Assembly: GCA_017311315.1 (NCBI GenBank)
Contig: CM029632.1
Coordinates: forward strand, 13,415,014-13,479,013
Length of the DNA: 64,000 nt
From: Dendrocalamus latiflorus
Taxonomy: Eukaryota; Streptophyta; Magnoliopsida; Poales; Poaceae
Reading direction: 5' to 3'
This document shows positions 10,360 through 22,300 of this stretch, in pieces (position 1 is the stretch's first letter; the number at the start of each line of letters is the position of its first letter). A program made the position numbers and the translations under genes. The notes under the pieces were generated by a model, which saw only the letters and a program-made list of their open reading frames with translations, was not told the origin of the DNA and did not search any database.

Positions 10360-13300
10360 CTACCTTGACTTATATTGAGCTGAAGTCTGTCTCCTGCCTT
10401 CCTGAGCAACCACCGCGCTCCCAACATATGAAGTGTTTGCCTCTGCTAATGGGTTGGTGACGAACCCACCCTGAACTCCAAACTTCTGCCTTCCCCACTT
10501 GTAAGAACTGCTCTCCTCAGAGTAGTTTGCTATGTCGGAGACGGAGTACCTGGAAGAGTACCTGCCGCCATCATGTCTTCTCCAGAATTTTGGGCTCAGG
10601 ATGCAGCATGCGTTCATGTCAGGCTCATTGTTTGGCATCCTTCCTGAAGAGGCAGCCAAGTCACGGGAGATCTCGTCCAATGCCATCTCCAGCCCATTCA
10701 CCCTTGTCTCCAAGGAACGTATCCCATTCTGGGAGCTCCCCATAAATTTCTGATGAGCAAAGGTAATTAAAGTGTCAGATGTGTTTTCAGTTTCTAATGA
10801 GCAACAGGAGAAAAATAAATACTAGGCATGTTTTCAGCAAGCACAGAGTAATGGAGTATTTAAGAAGTTATTTCTTACATGTACAATGACCAAAAAATTG
10901 TTGTAAATTGGCAGCAAAAGATACAACGTGTATGCAAAAACATGCTGCCTATATGATATGCCATTATAGCAGCTTGTTTTGCTGGTTTATGTGAAAAATA
11001 ACATTCGATATGCTTCAACAGAGTTGCTGATTAAGACATTGTCATATAGCCACTAAATGTCATGCCATTGTTCGTGTCTTGATGCATAGTGATTGCACTA
11101 GTGCTATCAAGGCACATTGAATGGATGTATGATTCGTACCAAATGGTCACTAGTCAATGCTGCACACTGAGACCAAATAATACCCTCTTGGTGTCACCAC
11201 CAACATAAAACTCGTTATTAAATACCCTGAATGGCTGAAGAGGATAAGGTATTATGGTCTAGGATCCGGCGAGGTGTGCACTGTAGCACATGAACAGTGC
11301 TTGCGTACTGTAGTACATGCACTGTAGCAGTCGGATCAGGAATGATTAGATGCATATCTTCGTATTAGGAATAATTAGATGCATAACTTTATATTAGGAA
11401 TAGATAGATGCATATCTTTATTTTTAGATAGTATGGATATAATATTATCTTTAGTTAATTGATTATATTAGATTGTATTAGTTTCTATATAGCTAAGGGC
11501 TAACCTCATCTATATAAAGAGGAGTCACACCATTTATAATTAAGCAATAAAGCAGTCAGGTTCTAAACTGATTGATCTACAGCCTCCACAAGGAGGACGA
11601 TCTTAAGCTTTCCTGGACTATCCCCTACCATAAGGCCTCCAATCAATGCACATATCACTCCATAATGAGCCAAATCACATCCATTAGGTACTGTTTTGAA
11701 AACCTGAGGGAATGCATGAGCTTGCCTTTTGTAAAATTTTCCAAACAGTTTTTTTGTTTATTAGGTTTCGAAAGCTGTGCTCTAGATTCTATCCCATATT
11801 AGGCTATTAGCCAATGAAGATGTATACGGATATCTTATGTAGCTATACATAGTTACATACACAGGACCAATTTTGGGGTGATGCGTGATGGTACCGACCA
11901 AACATACAAATTTCAATTTAATCAGAAGAATTAAGATTTTTATTGGGTTCTAAAGACATGACATGCAACACGATAAGGGAAAATTACCTGGAGAAGATCA
12001 AGCAAGCCGGTCTGCTGATTCTCGATCTGAACCAGCTGCATCCTGATCCTCGACAGGTCCTCATCTTTGTGCCCTGATTGAAACTCCTCAGGCCCATCCT
12101 CAATCTCAGCAATCTCTTCCAAGTCGCCATCCCCATCCCTGTTGTATGGAACAACTCTTGACCCTGACTTGAGCCCGGCCAACTTGTTGTACCCCTTCTC
12201 ACCATTCTTCTCGAACAGCATCCTCCGTGCTTCAAGCCGTGCTCGAACATTACCCTCTTTCAGAAGCTTCTCCTCGGCCACCATTTTGATTGGGGTAGCA
12301 TCTGGAGTTACAGAAACATCAACCTTATAGTCATAATTCTTGGTTTGGTCTGCATCGCAGCAAGAAGGTGGCGAATTCTTCTTGTTTCCGATGGAAGAAG
12401 GGCTGATCCTTTTGTCGCTGACATTGCACAATGCATCTGATGGGGGTGACCAGTTTGTTGGCGATAGGTTCCTCCTTGTAACTGACTGTACCGAGTTGGA
12501 GCCTAGGGAATCAGCCGAGTATCGGCCATCACTTGCACTATCTGTTTGATTACAAAATCAGTAGTGTCAGAAAAGCACATTCTAGTCTTACAACCTATAA
12601 TCCACAGCAATAAATCCACGAAATGCATAATACCATGCAAACATATCTAAATTAAGCAATTTAAAAAGAGTCATAAATCCAGGAAAGAATCCTTCTGCCT
12701 TGTGTTTTACTAAACCCAGTCCATTTCTGTCTTTTACCAAACAAGCTCATATGTACTTGGGAGTCCAAGCAACAGACATACATTTACTCAAATCTCCAAA
12801 AGAACAGCAGTGACTACAGCCTCAAGAACAGCCACATCACCTGTGAGAGAAAATCTCGCCTGCGACAGCGACGATGGCGGCACATCGGAGGAGCACACTT
12901 CCTCCTCCACGTCCGGGATCTCCCTCCACGCCTCGATCATCCGGTTCATGGACTCCCGCACAATCTTCACCTGCATTGCCAAGCATGTGTCACAAACTCG
13001 TAACATAGAAGCAGATCCACGAGAGTGCCATAGCCAAGATCCCAGCTTTGTTACAAGGGGTCGACCTTATCAAATCTCCTGGCCTCGAAGACGGCAATGC
13101 AGGAGGATTTGTGGGCGACGAGGTTGTCTCCATGCTCCAGGGCCAGCAAAGCGAGCGCCTCGGCGGCGGCTTTCCTCGCTGCCCAGTCGTCGCCGGCGAG
13201 CGCGTCACGGAGGGAGGGCACCGCGGTAGCGGCGGCTCCGCCGCCCGAGGCGGCCGAGGCGGCGCCGATGAGGGAGATGAGAGCGGGCTTGGCCTTGAAC

Positions 13301-13854
13301 GCGGCGCTGCGAAGGAGCTTGAGGAGGCGCGGGAGGAGCGTCCGGAGGTAGGCTGCGAGGTCGGCGGTGGGGGCGGATGCCCCGACGGCCGCCGCAGCCG
13401 CGAGCGCAGCGGCGAGCTGCGCGCATTGGTCCTGCTCATGAAGCAGCGCTTCGGCGAGCGGGCCGAGGGCCGCGGGGGCCGAGGCCGCCGCCGCCGCAGC
13501 GGCGCGCGCGGCGTCGACGAGCGCGGCGCGCACGGAGGAGTCCGGGTCGCGGACGCGCCGCAGCGCGGCCGCGACGAGCCTGGGCACGAGCGGTGCCACG
13601 GCGTCGCGCGGGTGCGCGGCGGCGAGGAGCGCGAGCAGCCGGAGCGAGTGCCGCCGCAGCGGCGTCTTGTCGGTGGGCCGCGCGTCGGAGACGGCGGCGA
13701 GGAAGGCCGGGAGCTCGTCTGCGTCCAGCCCTCGCGCAATCCCGTCCAGCTCGGCGGCGGCCATGGCCTCCGTGTCCCTATCAGACAGCCGGAGCAGGCA
13801 GCGGTTCACCCGCTGCTTCATGGGCTCGGCGCCCGCCCTCGGCGCGGGTCCCAT
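10360..13854 (-). CDS. TORTIFOLIA1/SPIRAL2-like microtubule-associated protein, 4 exons, 620 aa
   Basis: Minus-strand exons 13854..13066, 12970..12841, 12541..11988 and 10749..10360 join in frame with GT-AG introns to give 620 aa, near the roughly 600-aa size of Arabidopsis TORTIFOLIA1-like proteins. Residues about 10-300 are alanine- and leucine-rich helical HEAT/ARM repeats (TOG-like), including SLRLLALLAAAHPRDAVAPL and the segment ending CIAVFEARRFDKVKIVRESM across the first intron. The family C-terminal motif is visible as EARRMLFEKN then GSRVVPYN (about 410-440). A coiled coil follows (about 468-530), with GLLDLLQKFMGSSQ across the last intron and GIRSLETRVNGLEMALDEIS after it. Known members bind cortical microtubules and control growth direction. 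The start at 13854 is the first ATG of the open frame; Met12 is an alternative. The GC-rich first exon produces large meaningless ORFs on the opposite strand. No broken residues seen. Confidence 0.9.
11255..11600 (+). repeat. LTR-like fragment in intron 3 of the TOR1-like gene
   Basis: The stretch holds a repeated GATTAGATGCATA(T/A)C unit (11344, 11368, 11402), then TTAGTTTCTATATAGC, a TATA box in CTATATAAAGAGGAG near 11508, and an AATAAA near 11546. This order resembles short Ty1/copia LTRs. I could not find matching TG/CA ends or a target duplication, so it may be a partial or solo LTR. Confidence 0.35.
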
Positions 13855-15895
13855 GGCTCAGCCTCAGGCACCCCCTACCGTAGCTTCGCGTCGGCTCGGC
13901 GCCTCCACAAGGAGCAGAAGCAGCAGCCGAGCCCGTGGTCTCGGCGCAGGCGGAGGAGTTCGTAGGCGATGAGGGAGGTGGCGTCGCGGGTACTAATAGC
14001 GAGGAGGTGGCGGGTGGGAAGGAGAGGAGGGCGACCATGGAGTGGACTGCGCATTTATTTGTGTCGTCTTTTGGGGGGATTTCGTTTCCTTTTTCGAAAT
14101 GGTGATGATTTTTTTTTTTGTATCTTTGCATTTGGTGGTGTTTATTTTTGGTGATTTGCTGGGGATTTTCTTGGATTTAGCTTGGGGGAGTAGCTAAGCT
14201 TTGGTTGGTGTTTGTTGTGGTGAGTGGATGTGAATGAGATCAGCTTGATTAGGTTAAGCTTCTTTAGGTGATTTCCCTTGGAAAAAAAAACTTATTAGGT
14301 TAGCTGTTTTGTTTTATCTCAAGTAATTGTAGATCATGTCCTGCATTTTTGAGGAAATATACAAGGTGACAGCTACCATTAGCCTAAAATTTACTGGCAA
14401 TTGCACACCAACCAATACAGTTTAACAACGAGTGAAGTCTTCCCTAATAAGAAAAGGCCATTTGAGAAGGTTACTTTTCAGTATTACGTGTGTGTCATCA
14501 TGAATCAGGAGTACCATTAATTTTTTTCATCCAATCACTTGCCAACAAATTGTTTGCAACTTTTTTAGAGGAAAATAGTTTACCAACTTGGCAGCAGTGA
14601 GAAAAAACTAACAACATAAGAAAATCACCGTCCAATGAATGAATATCTTCTGTATACCATTTCTGCATGCCATTGCTGATGCAATGGTGCATCGAGATCG
14701 GAGAGCATGTGACTCTAAATTCCTAACTTTATCCGCAACTATAGCTAATAAATCTTGTCTCTAAAAGTGTTGCCGTTTCTGATCGACCAATCTGGCAAAC
14801 AAGTATTATTGCCATATGATAAACTTCTCTTCAGATTAAAAAAAATGCAAAGGGTAATTAATCTGACATGACCAATGGGAGAGCTGTAACTCCAAATCTC
14901 GTCACTCAGCTGCGGCTGATGGCTTATGCCTACTGCTGATAGTTTTTATCCTAATATAAGTATTTATGCGAACGAATCAAATATTGATAAGCTAATAAAC
15001 TGCTTCAAAAAAGACTATTCCGTTAAATCATTTTGAAACAGTAACAAAAAAATTATCTTATTTGTTTGTTTTTAAAAAACCATAACTTGCAGGACATAAG
15101 CTAGAAAAGAACTGAACCTCAAACTACTCCTTCCCGGTGTCAATTCAGCCGATGAAACATGGGATGGACGGCATGGTTACGTGAGTATTTGGCAGATGCG
15201 CACATGTAACGTCATGTGACATTGCGACGACGCCTTTGTTTTGCATGCCTCCCTTCACCGGATGATTCGTTTGTTTATTACCGATGGCACAATGGATTTG
15301 CTGCTTCCACCAGAAAAAAAAACGAACTGCTCCAACGAAGCCCGGAAAAACTACGTGGCTGACACTGCTTTGCATCATCAGCCTCCCTCGGTTTTGCTGA
15401 CAGGAAATTTTTAATCAGTTTGTTTGGAGATTGTTATGTATATGGTGTGCTGTCGGTACTCAGGCACAGTGCAGTACCAGCTTTCAGCGCATTTTCAATT
15501 GAGCTCGATCAAGTATGCATGTGTCACAGCCTTGAAGAACTGGGAGGACAGGGGATCTTCCTCTGTATTTTTTGTTCTTTTGATTCCTGGTCAAGTTCAA
15601 ATTCATGGCTAGATGTGTAAACTGTAAAACCTTTCCTCATCACGTGGTTCCCAGCTTTGATGTTGTTTGATATTCGGTGTCGGCACATCGAGTATTATCT
15701 ATGCCTAATGATAAGTGCTCTAGTCAAATCTTTCAGCCTATAAAAAAAATGTGTTGTTATGCTATGTGCTTGCAATTACAAACAATGGAACGCCAGCTTT
15801 CGATTCATCAACTTTCAACTGACACAAGTATATGCCCTTGCCCCAGTCTAGCATTAGTACAACACATGACTCTAGAATGAATATACATTTTGCTA
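13855..15895. other. Upstream region of the TOR1-like gene and intergenic DNA; no gene seen
   Basis: The first 200 bases are GC-rich and probably hold the 5' UTR and core promoter of the minus-strand TOR1-like gene. The rest is AT-rich, with ORFs below 80 codons and no recognisable domains. No element ends with target duplications were identified. Confidence 0.4.
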
Positions 15896-15990
15896 GGAAC
15901 TTTTTTTTAACCGGCAGAAGTACTGCCTTGTATTAATCAGACAGAGGAAGTGTTACAAACAGAAGCAAAAGGTTAAGAGCGCCTGGCCAA
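15896..15990 (-). repeat. Possible 3' end of a non-LTR retroelement (antisense)
   Basis: A poly-T run followed by AACCGGCAGAAGTACTGCC, a long A/G-rich tract and AAAAGGTTAAGAGCGCC resembles the antisense 3' tails often left by grass LINEs (poly-A end preceded by GGCAGT.CT.CCGG). The call rests on that similarity only; no coding part is present. Confidence 0.25.
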
Positions 15991-17340
15991 AATACACCCC
16001 GCACCCATGGTTCCAAAAAAATTATAGTGTTAGGCCTATTCTTTTCGACCGAAGTTAGCGGTTTTTTATTTTTGTTACGGTACCTAATTTTTAAATGGAG
16101 TATTTTCTCAATAAGGGATCTATAAGTTAATTGTAGTACATGTTAAAAGCCTAACATCTGTATCAATAAAATTCACAAACGAGTATCTCCCTCTCCATAA
16201 TCTCTATTGCAAACAGCTAAAATTCAAAAAATTTAACTAAAAGCTATAAGCCGTAGTCGAAAAAAACATACTCTTATAGAGGTATTTAAGAGATCCGCTA
16301 GTCTCTGCGCCGGCTAGGAACTTAGCAGTACAGAGTTGAGGACAGATTAGACTAGTGATTGGGAACGACGCATGCTGATTAAACAATCGTATATGCTAAT
16401 CAGATAATGATGTAAGTTCGAGCCGGAGACTTAATGATGCATCAGCGTTAGAAAAATCCAGTTGTGGGGAAAACAAAAGAAAAGAAATATGGCAAAATGC
16501 CAACTACTTTGCAGCTAGAGCATCCCTCCCAAATAATGATTGATCTAGACATCGCAACACGAGCAGTTTAGACACATTTATCGTGATATTCTTTGATCGA
16601 GTCTCGTCATTAGCATACATCAGGGTTGATTAGCAATGACACTTTGCAGGTGTTGGCTGGGGTACCCCAAGAGACAAACGAGCTCTATTGTCAGTATTAA
16701 GATTTTTTAGAACATATTAAGCTTTAGATAGCGCCATAGAATCGAAGTGACGCTCGCTAAAATCGAATCTTTTCTTTTTGTAATTGTTTTTTATATAAAA
16801 TATTTTAATAGAAAATGGGCAAAATCGTTCAAGAAACATTCCTTTTTCTTTATTGAGAATAGATGGGTTATCAATTGGTGGGGAAGGGGTTATCGCATTG
16901 TGAATGAAGATGGGCGAAGTTAACCAGAAAATTGGTGCAAAATATACTTCAGCGAGAACGATTTAGCACCTCAACACCTACTAAATGAAGCTAGGATCAG
17001 ATGTAATATGGACTATGCTGCATCAATTTAATGCCGTGGACTCTTCCCTGGACATTGGATAAAGCTACGTTTTTTTTTTTTTGGCTAAGTTTGACACCGT
17101 AATGCAACGAAATGACCACAGGTTCTTCCTATTTGTGAGAATAGCCTACGAGAACACACGCAAATACAATCGCAAATTCGCGTAACTTAACCTACGAGAA
17201 CACACGTGCGACACCCCACACACACCTTACGTACACATCCATATGGCTGCATCCCATGAACACGTCTAACAAAGACCTAAAGACTCACGGAGTATAGAGA
17301 CGTGCTTAGACATCTAAACGTATCCATGTACACGTGAACC
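15991..17340. other. Intergenic AT-rich DNA, nothing recognised
   Basis: No ORF above 60 codons and no clear repeat ends. A short direct repeat (CCTACGAGAACACACG) occurs twice at about 17145 and 17191. Confidence 0.4.
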
Positions 17341-18284
17341 CCATTGGATAGTTTTTGCCACATATAGCATATTTTAAATTCGTATCTATAAAAATATCAG
17401 TATACACATAACAATAACAAAAATATATATTTTACCGCCTGATCACCAGACGGCAACACCATGGAGTGAACACCTAACCGACGGAGCCCATGGCCGTACG
17501 GCGGTGGCCTGCCGCCCAGCTACCATGTGGACAAGGCCCTACCGCTCGGCCAGGGCTCTAGGTTGCCTACTGCCAGCCACCAGGCTCTAGGTAATTAGCA
17601 TTTAAATTAGTTTAATTATATGATTAGAAAATTTAACATGTACTACTCGTAGAATTTTTTAGATATAATAAATGAGCACAAAAACTTACAAAAATTTTTG
17701 TGGAGCTTCCCGACGCAGCTTAGTTCATTGTGTAATTTGCTCGTACTTTTTTCCGGTTATGAATTTTACTCAAAAATTCATTTACGTAAACTATTTGTAG
17801 AAATTTTTTAATATAGGAAATGAGACTGAAAAATTATAGCAATGGACTTGTTGGTCTAATTTTTAATTCAATTGCGCAAGGAGTACATACAGTAGTACAA
17901 AAAGCGCATGGCACAAGATATAGCAATGCAAAAAGCACATCGCACGGGATGTGATATGGCTCACTCATCTAAGTCACTACTATCTCCTCCTGCACTTGCC
18001 TCCGAGTGCATGGCCTTGTCTTCCTGTGAGCATATGCTGTGGGGTACGACAGCCAGTCTGGAGCGTGCGTGTCGGATCGAATGAGATATGAAGACCGTTT
18101 CGTCTGTTGAGTGGCCGACGGTGGTCCAATAGGCTGAGATAGAGACATAGAGTAGATAGTGTGGTGGTAAGTGTCGACGTGCCCTTGCTGGGATATGCCG
18201 AATTGGGGGCCGCTAGCGATGAAGTCGTGAATGATGGACCCTAGAAATCTCCGTTGTGTGGAGAAGCCCTGAAAATATACATGT

Positions 18285-18480
18285 AAATGTATATTATATA
18301 TATGTATGTATATGTATACACATATATGTACATACATGTATGTATACGTATATGTATGTATGTATTACATATATATGTATATGTATGTGTGTGTGTATGT
18401 ATGCATATATATGTATATGTATGTACATATGTATATGTATATCTACATATACATATATATGCATATATATACATATAATG
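18285..18480. repeat. Imperfect ATGT/TACA and TATATG microsatellite
   Basis: About 195 bp made almost entirely of TATG, TATATG and GTGT units with interruptions. It generates several spurious ORFs rich in Tyr, Met, Val, Ile and Cys, which are not genes. Confidence 0.9.
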
Positions 18481-18533
18481 GCAATTCAATACTACAAATT
18501 AAAAATTACGATGAAATAAATAATTACATAATT

Positions 18534-18549
18534 ATACATACATACATAC

Positions 18550-18580
<31 letters not shown>

Positions 18581-18647
18581 TGTATGTATGTATGTATGTA
18601 TGTATGTATGTATGTATGTATGTATGTATGTATGTATGTATGTATTA
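18534..18647. repeat. (TATG)n microsatellite preceded by inverted (TACA)n
   Basis: A short TACA run at 18536-18550 meets a long, nearly perfect TATG run of roughly 24 units (18551-18646). The junction is palindromic, so the strand can fold on itself; such arrays are prone to length change. Confidence 0.92.
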
Positions 18648-19187
18648 CATAAGAATTATCTGGTAATACGACTGCTAATCGGCTGCGAAGAATTGCGAGA
18701 CTGCGAGAGCGATTGTGAGAGAGATTAGGAAAGATACTGTGAAAGAGCTCGCAATTTATAGAACGAGCGAGAGTGCAACGCGCTAACGAAGTGCCGATAA
18801 TGACGGGAGTGAATTGCACGCGGAGCAACGGACGCGACGTCCTCCCTTTAGGTGGTTTGCTCCCTCGTCGCTCCTGCACAAGCACTCATTTTCCATACCA
18901 GCCAAATGGCTGAAGGCCCACTGCATTCGTTTGCATGCTTATAAACTAACTAAAGAAACACACATGGGCCATTGCTGCCGCACGGTGTCAAACTTTACCG
19001 CCCTGCCACCATGCGGCAGCTGATTATAGTTGGCTTAATTGGGTAATTAGGCGGCGGCTAATGGTCTGTAGCCTGGTGACCGAACGGTAGGCCACTGCCG
19101 TATGGTCACGGGGCTCTGTCAGCTAAGTGTCCACTTCACGGCATCGCCACCCGGTGACCGGACGGCAAAATAGATATTTTTGCTACT

Positions 19188-19188
19188 G

Positions 19189-19265
<77 letters not shown>
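19188..19265. repeat. (AT)n microsatellite inside the right arm of the MULE-like element
   Basis: An essentially pure AT dinucleotide tract of about 75 bp. A second shorter (TA)n run lies at 19334-19352. Both split the right terminal arm of the element. Confidence 0.95.
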
Positions 19266-19267
<2 letters not shown>

Positions 19268-19419
19268 AAAATTACATAAGGCACCATGGTGCCTAGGCAC
19301 CAACATCCGATACACGTGTATGATTGATAATTTATATATATATATATATATAAATAAAAGTATTTTTGTAAATACGAATTCAAAATATACCGTGTGTACC
19401 GTTTGTACTTAACAGTACC

Positions 19420-20272
19420 ACAGAATGAAACACGCGGGGCTCGAACCCAAGCGGTTGGCCTGCTCGACGGCAGCGCTCACGAACAGAGCAACACTCAATT
19501 CTTATAATTTAACCCTTTTCGTTCAGCCAAGTGTGGTTCACCAACCATCACGCCCCTACCTAGCTTCCCCGGCCAACCGCCGTCAAGAGCACGTGCGGCG
19601 CCGCGCGCGGCAGCTCGTCGGGCTGGCCGCGAGCTACGCACCTGCTCGCGTAGGCGAACGGCCGGAAACGTACAGAAAGGCCACCTTTTTTCCCTACCCC
19701 ACAGCCAGCCGTACATGCCTAGCCGGCCGAGACGCGCGCCAATCCCTCGCGCGCGGCCTCTTGTGCGCCGTAGCGCGTCATGGCTTCACGTGAAACCAAG
19801 CAACCCAGCCACGGCTCCTCCTCGTGCCTCGGCCGGTTTGGGTTTAGCCGCCGATCGAACCGCCGAGGCGGAGTGGGCGGCGCATCTGTCGTTTACCACC
19901 CCCGAAGTCCAACGCGCGGGCGGAACAAAAATGCGCTACGCGTGCCGTGACGCGCAGCGCCGCGCGCGGGGGCGGGGGCGGGCTGAGGGCCAGTGCCCGT
20001 GGTCGGCGTGGGCAAATTGCGCCGTGTCGCCCTGGCCGGCTGGCCGGCCTTTTGTTTGCTGAAAAGGAGAAGTTGGACTGGAACGTGCAGGTGCAGCGGT
20101 GAGGCTTTGAGGACGCATGCGGATCTGAAGCTTTTTTTTCGCCCTGGAGGGGTTTCCACCGTACGCGTGGTACGGTGGGTACTACGGTGTATCATGATGT
20201 TTGCGGATTTTACATCGCGCGATCCCTGGAGGACAGTGGGTTGGCTACCTTGCTGCCACGAGTGTTGTGGCT
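19420..20272. other. GC-rich intergenic stretch, no supported gene
   Basis: GC content is high and ORFs occur on both strands, but none has recognisable motifs, and they overlap each other in several frames, as expected from composition. At about 19437-19455 the minus strand has a tRNA B-box-like word (GGGTTCGAGCCCCG), but no A box or cloverleaf could be drawn. Confidence 0.4.
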
Positions 20273-20280
20273 GTCGCTAG

Positions 20281-20457
20281 CAGTGACGGAGCTAGGATTT
20301 AATTATGTCTCGACTCAGTGATAAAATGATCTAGACTATTTGAGCTGGACCATGAAAATGATACCCAGGTTGAACTAAATTTACCCGAGCTATACACTAA
20401 TATTTTTCCACACCCTGGGTTAAAGCCTACCCTGCCCGGGGTGTGGATCCGCCCCTG
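20281..20457. mobile_element. hAT-type MITE with perfect 8-bp target duplication
   Basis: A 177-bp element starting CAGTGACGGAGCTA and ending TGGATCCGCCCCTG, whose reverse complement CAGGGGCGGATCCA matches the start at 10 of 14 positions. It is flanked by GTCGCTAG on both sides (20273-20280 and 20458-20465). An 8-bp duplication and CAG-type ends are typical of hAT elements. It has no coding capacity. Confidence 0.88.
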
Positions 20458-20851
20458 GTCGCTAGGGCGAGCATGTTTTGGACAATGCGGATTAGGGTAT
20501 GTTTGGCTTCAAACCATTCTTAGTTTTTTTGTTCGGAAAGACACCGTGGAAATTACAGTGCAAAAATTACGAAAAAGTCCATTTTTGGCCATAGAACTTT
20601 GCTCTAATTTTCACTATAAATTCAAAAATCAATTGTTTTTCATCCCCAACTTTCAAATCCAAGCAAATAACCCCCATGACCCAATTCCCCCCGATTTCCA
20701 CCACGTTGGCCGCTAACTCACGCCTCACTAGCCGTGGACTTCGAGTGAGCTGGAGATGGACTGAGCAATTGGGAAGAGTGGCGTCGTTACATCCCTCCTG
20801 AACCCTAAATCGGTGGTGGGCGGGAAATAAATTGCGGGGTTCGAATAGTGG

Positions 20852-21503
20852 ATGGCAAGCTCAAGCAGCTCAAAATCGGGTTCGGCGGCGGTGAGGCCAC
20901 ATGCAAGCGGTGCGGCTAGTTCTGTTGCATCGCCGATTCCCTACAAGGAGCGTCCTTTGGGGTACGCACTGACGTTCATCTGCCATTGCAGTGAGAAGGC
21001 GGCCAGATGGGTTTTCTGGAACAATTTGAACCCTGCGAGGAGGTACTTTACCTGCCAGATAGCTTGGGTAAGTAAATTTTTGGGCAAGATTTGGTTTTAT
21101 TTGCCTCTGATTTGTTGCTTTGGTTCTGACCTTTTGCAAAGTTTTTGGGTGTATTGTTCATTGTGGTTTGTAGTTGGGAGATTGCAATTACTAGCACTGG
21201 GATGACGCTAAGACGACTTTATTTCTAAAACAGGTCCTAGTTGATTTTTACGATGCTGTCAGAACCTGTAAGAAGGATAATATAGACCTCAGAGGTTCAG
21301 TTGATGATGTCAGAGCAAGTGCAAAGCAGATGAATGTTTTGCACATATTAGAAATGGAAATGCTAAGAGCGGATCTACTCAAGAAGGATGCTTTTTTAGC
21401 TAAACTTGGTCAGAAAATAATGAAGTTAGAGGGAGATAGACATATGCTTAAATACTTGTTATCAATTCGCATAGCAATTATACTAGGTTCGTTGTTCTGG
21501 TGA
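20852..21503 (+). CDS. GRF-zinc-finger-like coiled-coil protein, 2 exons, 161 aa, carried by the MULE
   Basis: Exons 20852..21067 and 21234..21503 join in frame through a GT-AG intron (TGG then GTAAGT; AACAG then GTC). The protein has a Ser/Ala-rich start (1-28), a segment ICHCSEKAARWVFWN followed by NPARRYFTC (about 43-69) that resembles the GRF zinc finger, a charged helical or coiled-coil part (about 90-145), and a C-terminal hydrophobic segment LLSIRIAIILGSLFW that could anchor it in a membrane. In the GRF fold a further Cys is expected after the last one seen; here the exon ends in IAW, so the finger may be incomplete. Small Ser-rich proteins with a GRF finger, coiled coil and tail anchor are common in grass genomes; I recall many as unnamed. 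Function is unknown. The frame and splice sites are intact, unlike the neighbouring transposase remnant. Confidence 0.55.
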
Positions 21504-21869
21504 TGAGCATGTAGTCTGATATGTTATGTACTCTTTCATTGTGAAATGCGGTATTGCAGAATTTGGTTGATGTGCAAGTAATGAACATGTATTTGTAATC
21601 CTAAATGTTATGCATTGTGTTTTGTGATTCACCACTGATTGCAACCAAAGCAAAGGACTGACACAAGTTTAGTTCTAATTCATAACTCACTGCAACCAAA
21701 GTGAAGGACTCACATGTAACATAAGCTATAAGTTTGTCATAATTGGAAGTAACAACTCAATAGCCACAAGTTTGATATACATACATATTACAACACATAA
21801 GTAGGCAAGTCTAGCATACATGGAAATTACAAACACAATTGCCACAAGCTTGGCATAATCACTTGAGTG

Positions 21870-22300
21870 CATCATATATTTATGGAGGCTCCAGAAAGTT
21901 GTGGAACAAGTCCTATACTTCATCCTGACAAGGTCACCATTGCTACCCTCCTCTGAGAATGAATCTTCATTATCACTGCTTGAAAAAATAGTGAGTGGTG
22001 CTTCACAAAACACATCATCCTCGCCACCTTGTGCAATAGCATTGCCTGGCTTCACCTTTTTCTTGTATTCCTTGAATTTATCTATTATTTTTGCAGCCTC
22101 CTCATCATCCTTAGACGTGTCACAATCTCCAGGGAGATTTTATCAGAACTAGAATGTTCTGACAGAGATTTCTCAGCTTGTACAACTCCTTGTGAAACAA
22201 TATTATATGTAATTGGCTCATGGTGCTATGCTTTATCGTGGTGAATTTGGCCGCCGCAATCGAGCTAGAGTTTTTTGGGTGAGGGAGGGGGACAGAGAGA
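21870..22300 (-). pseudogene. Decayed MULE transposase-like N-terminal region
   Basis: On the minus strand the translation shifts frame: a segment with AEKSLSEHSSSDKISLE in one frame continues in another with DTSKDDEEAAKIIDKFKEYK, KVKPGNAIAQGGEDDVF and SSSDNEDSFSEEGSNGDLV. The acidic Ser/Asp/Glu-rich series ending GDLVR resembles the region ahead of the MuDR domain in plant MULE transposases. The frameshift and the absence of any catalytic domain downstream mark it as a remnant. It faces the GRF-like gene, so the two converge. Confidence 0.4.

Larger units (their letters stand above)
17345..19415. mobile_element. Long-TIR MULE-like element with microsatellite-filled interior
   Basis: The left arm (about 17345-17600) and the reverse complement of the right arm (about 18960-19415) share a long series of blocks: an outer CATATAGCATATTTTAAATTCGTAT-like segment, an AT-rich spacer, then the GC-rich core pairing ACCGCCTGATCACCAGACGG with GCCGTCCGGTCACCGGGTGG, and GACGGAGCCCATGGCCGTAC with GACAGAGCCCCGTGACCATAC. 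The right arm is interrupted by an (AT)n tract and about 60 bp of other sequence. The subterminal part (17640-17850) is directly similar to 37420-37610, so this and the 37-39 kb element are one family. Exact ends and target duplication were not resolved. The interior has no transposase. Confidence 0.55.

Noticed and set aside
13048..13965. 305-codon ORF and several others on the plus strand over 13048-13972
   Set aside because: They are antisense shadows of the GC-rich first exon of the TOR1-like gene, full of Gly, Arg and Glu with no domain.
18241..18885. ORFs rich in Tyr, Met, Ile and Cys
   Set aside because: Direct translation of the ATGT microsatellites.
19435..19470. tRNA-like B-box word on the minus strand
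   Set aside because: GGGTTCGAGCCCCG is present, but there is no matching A box, acceptor stem or anticodon loop.
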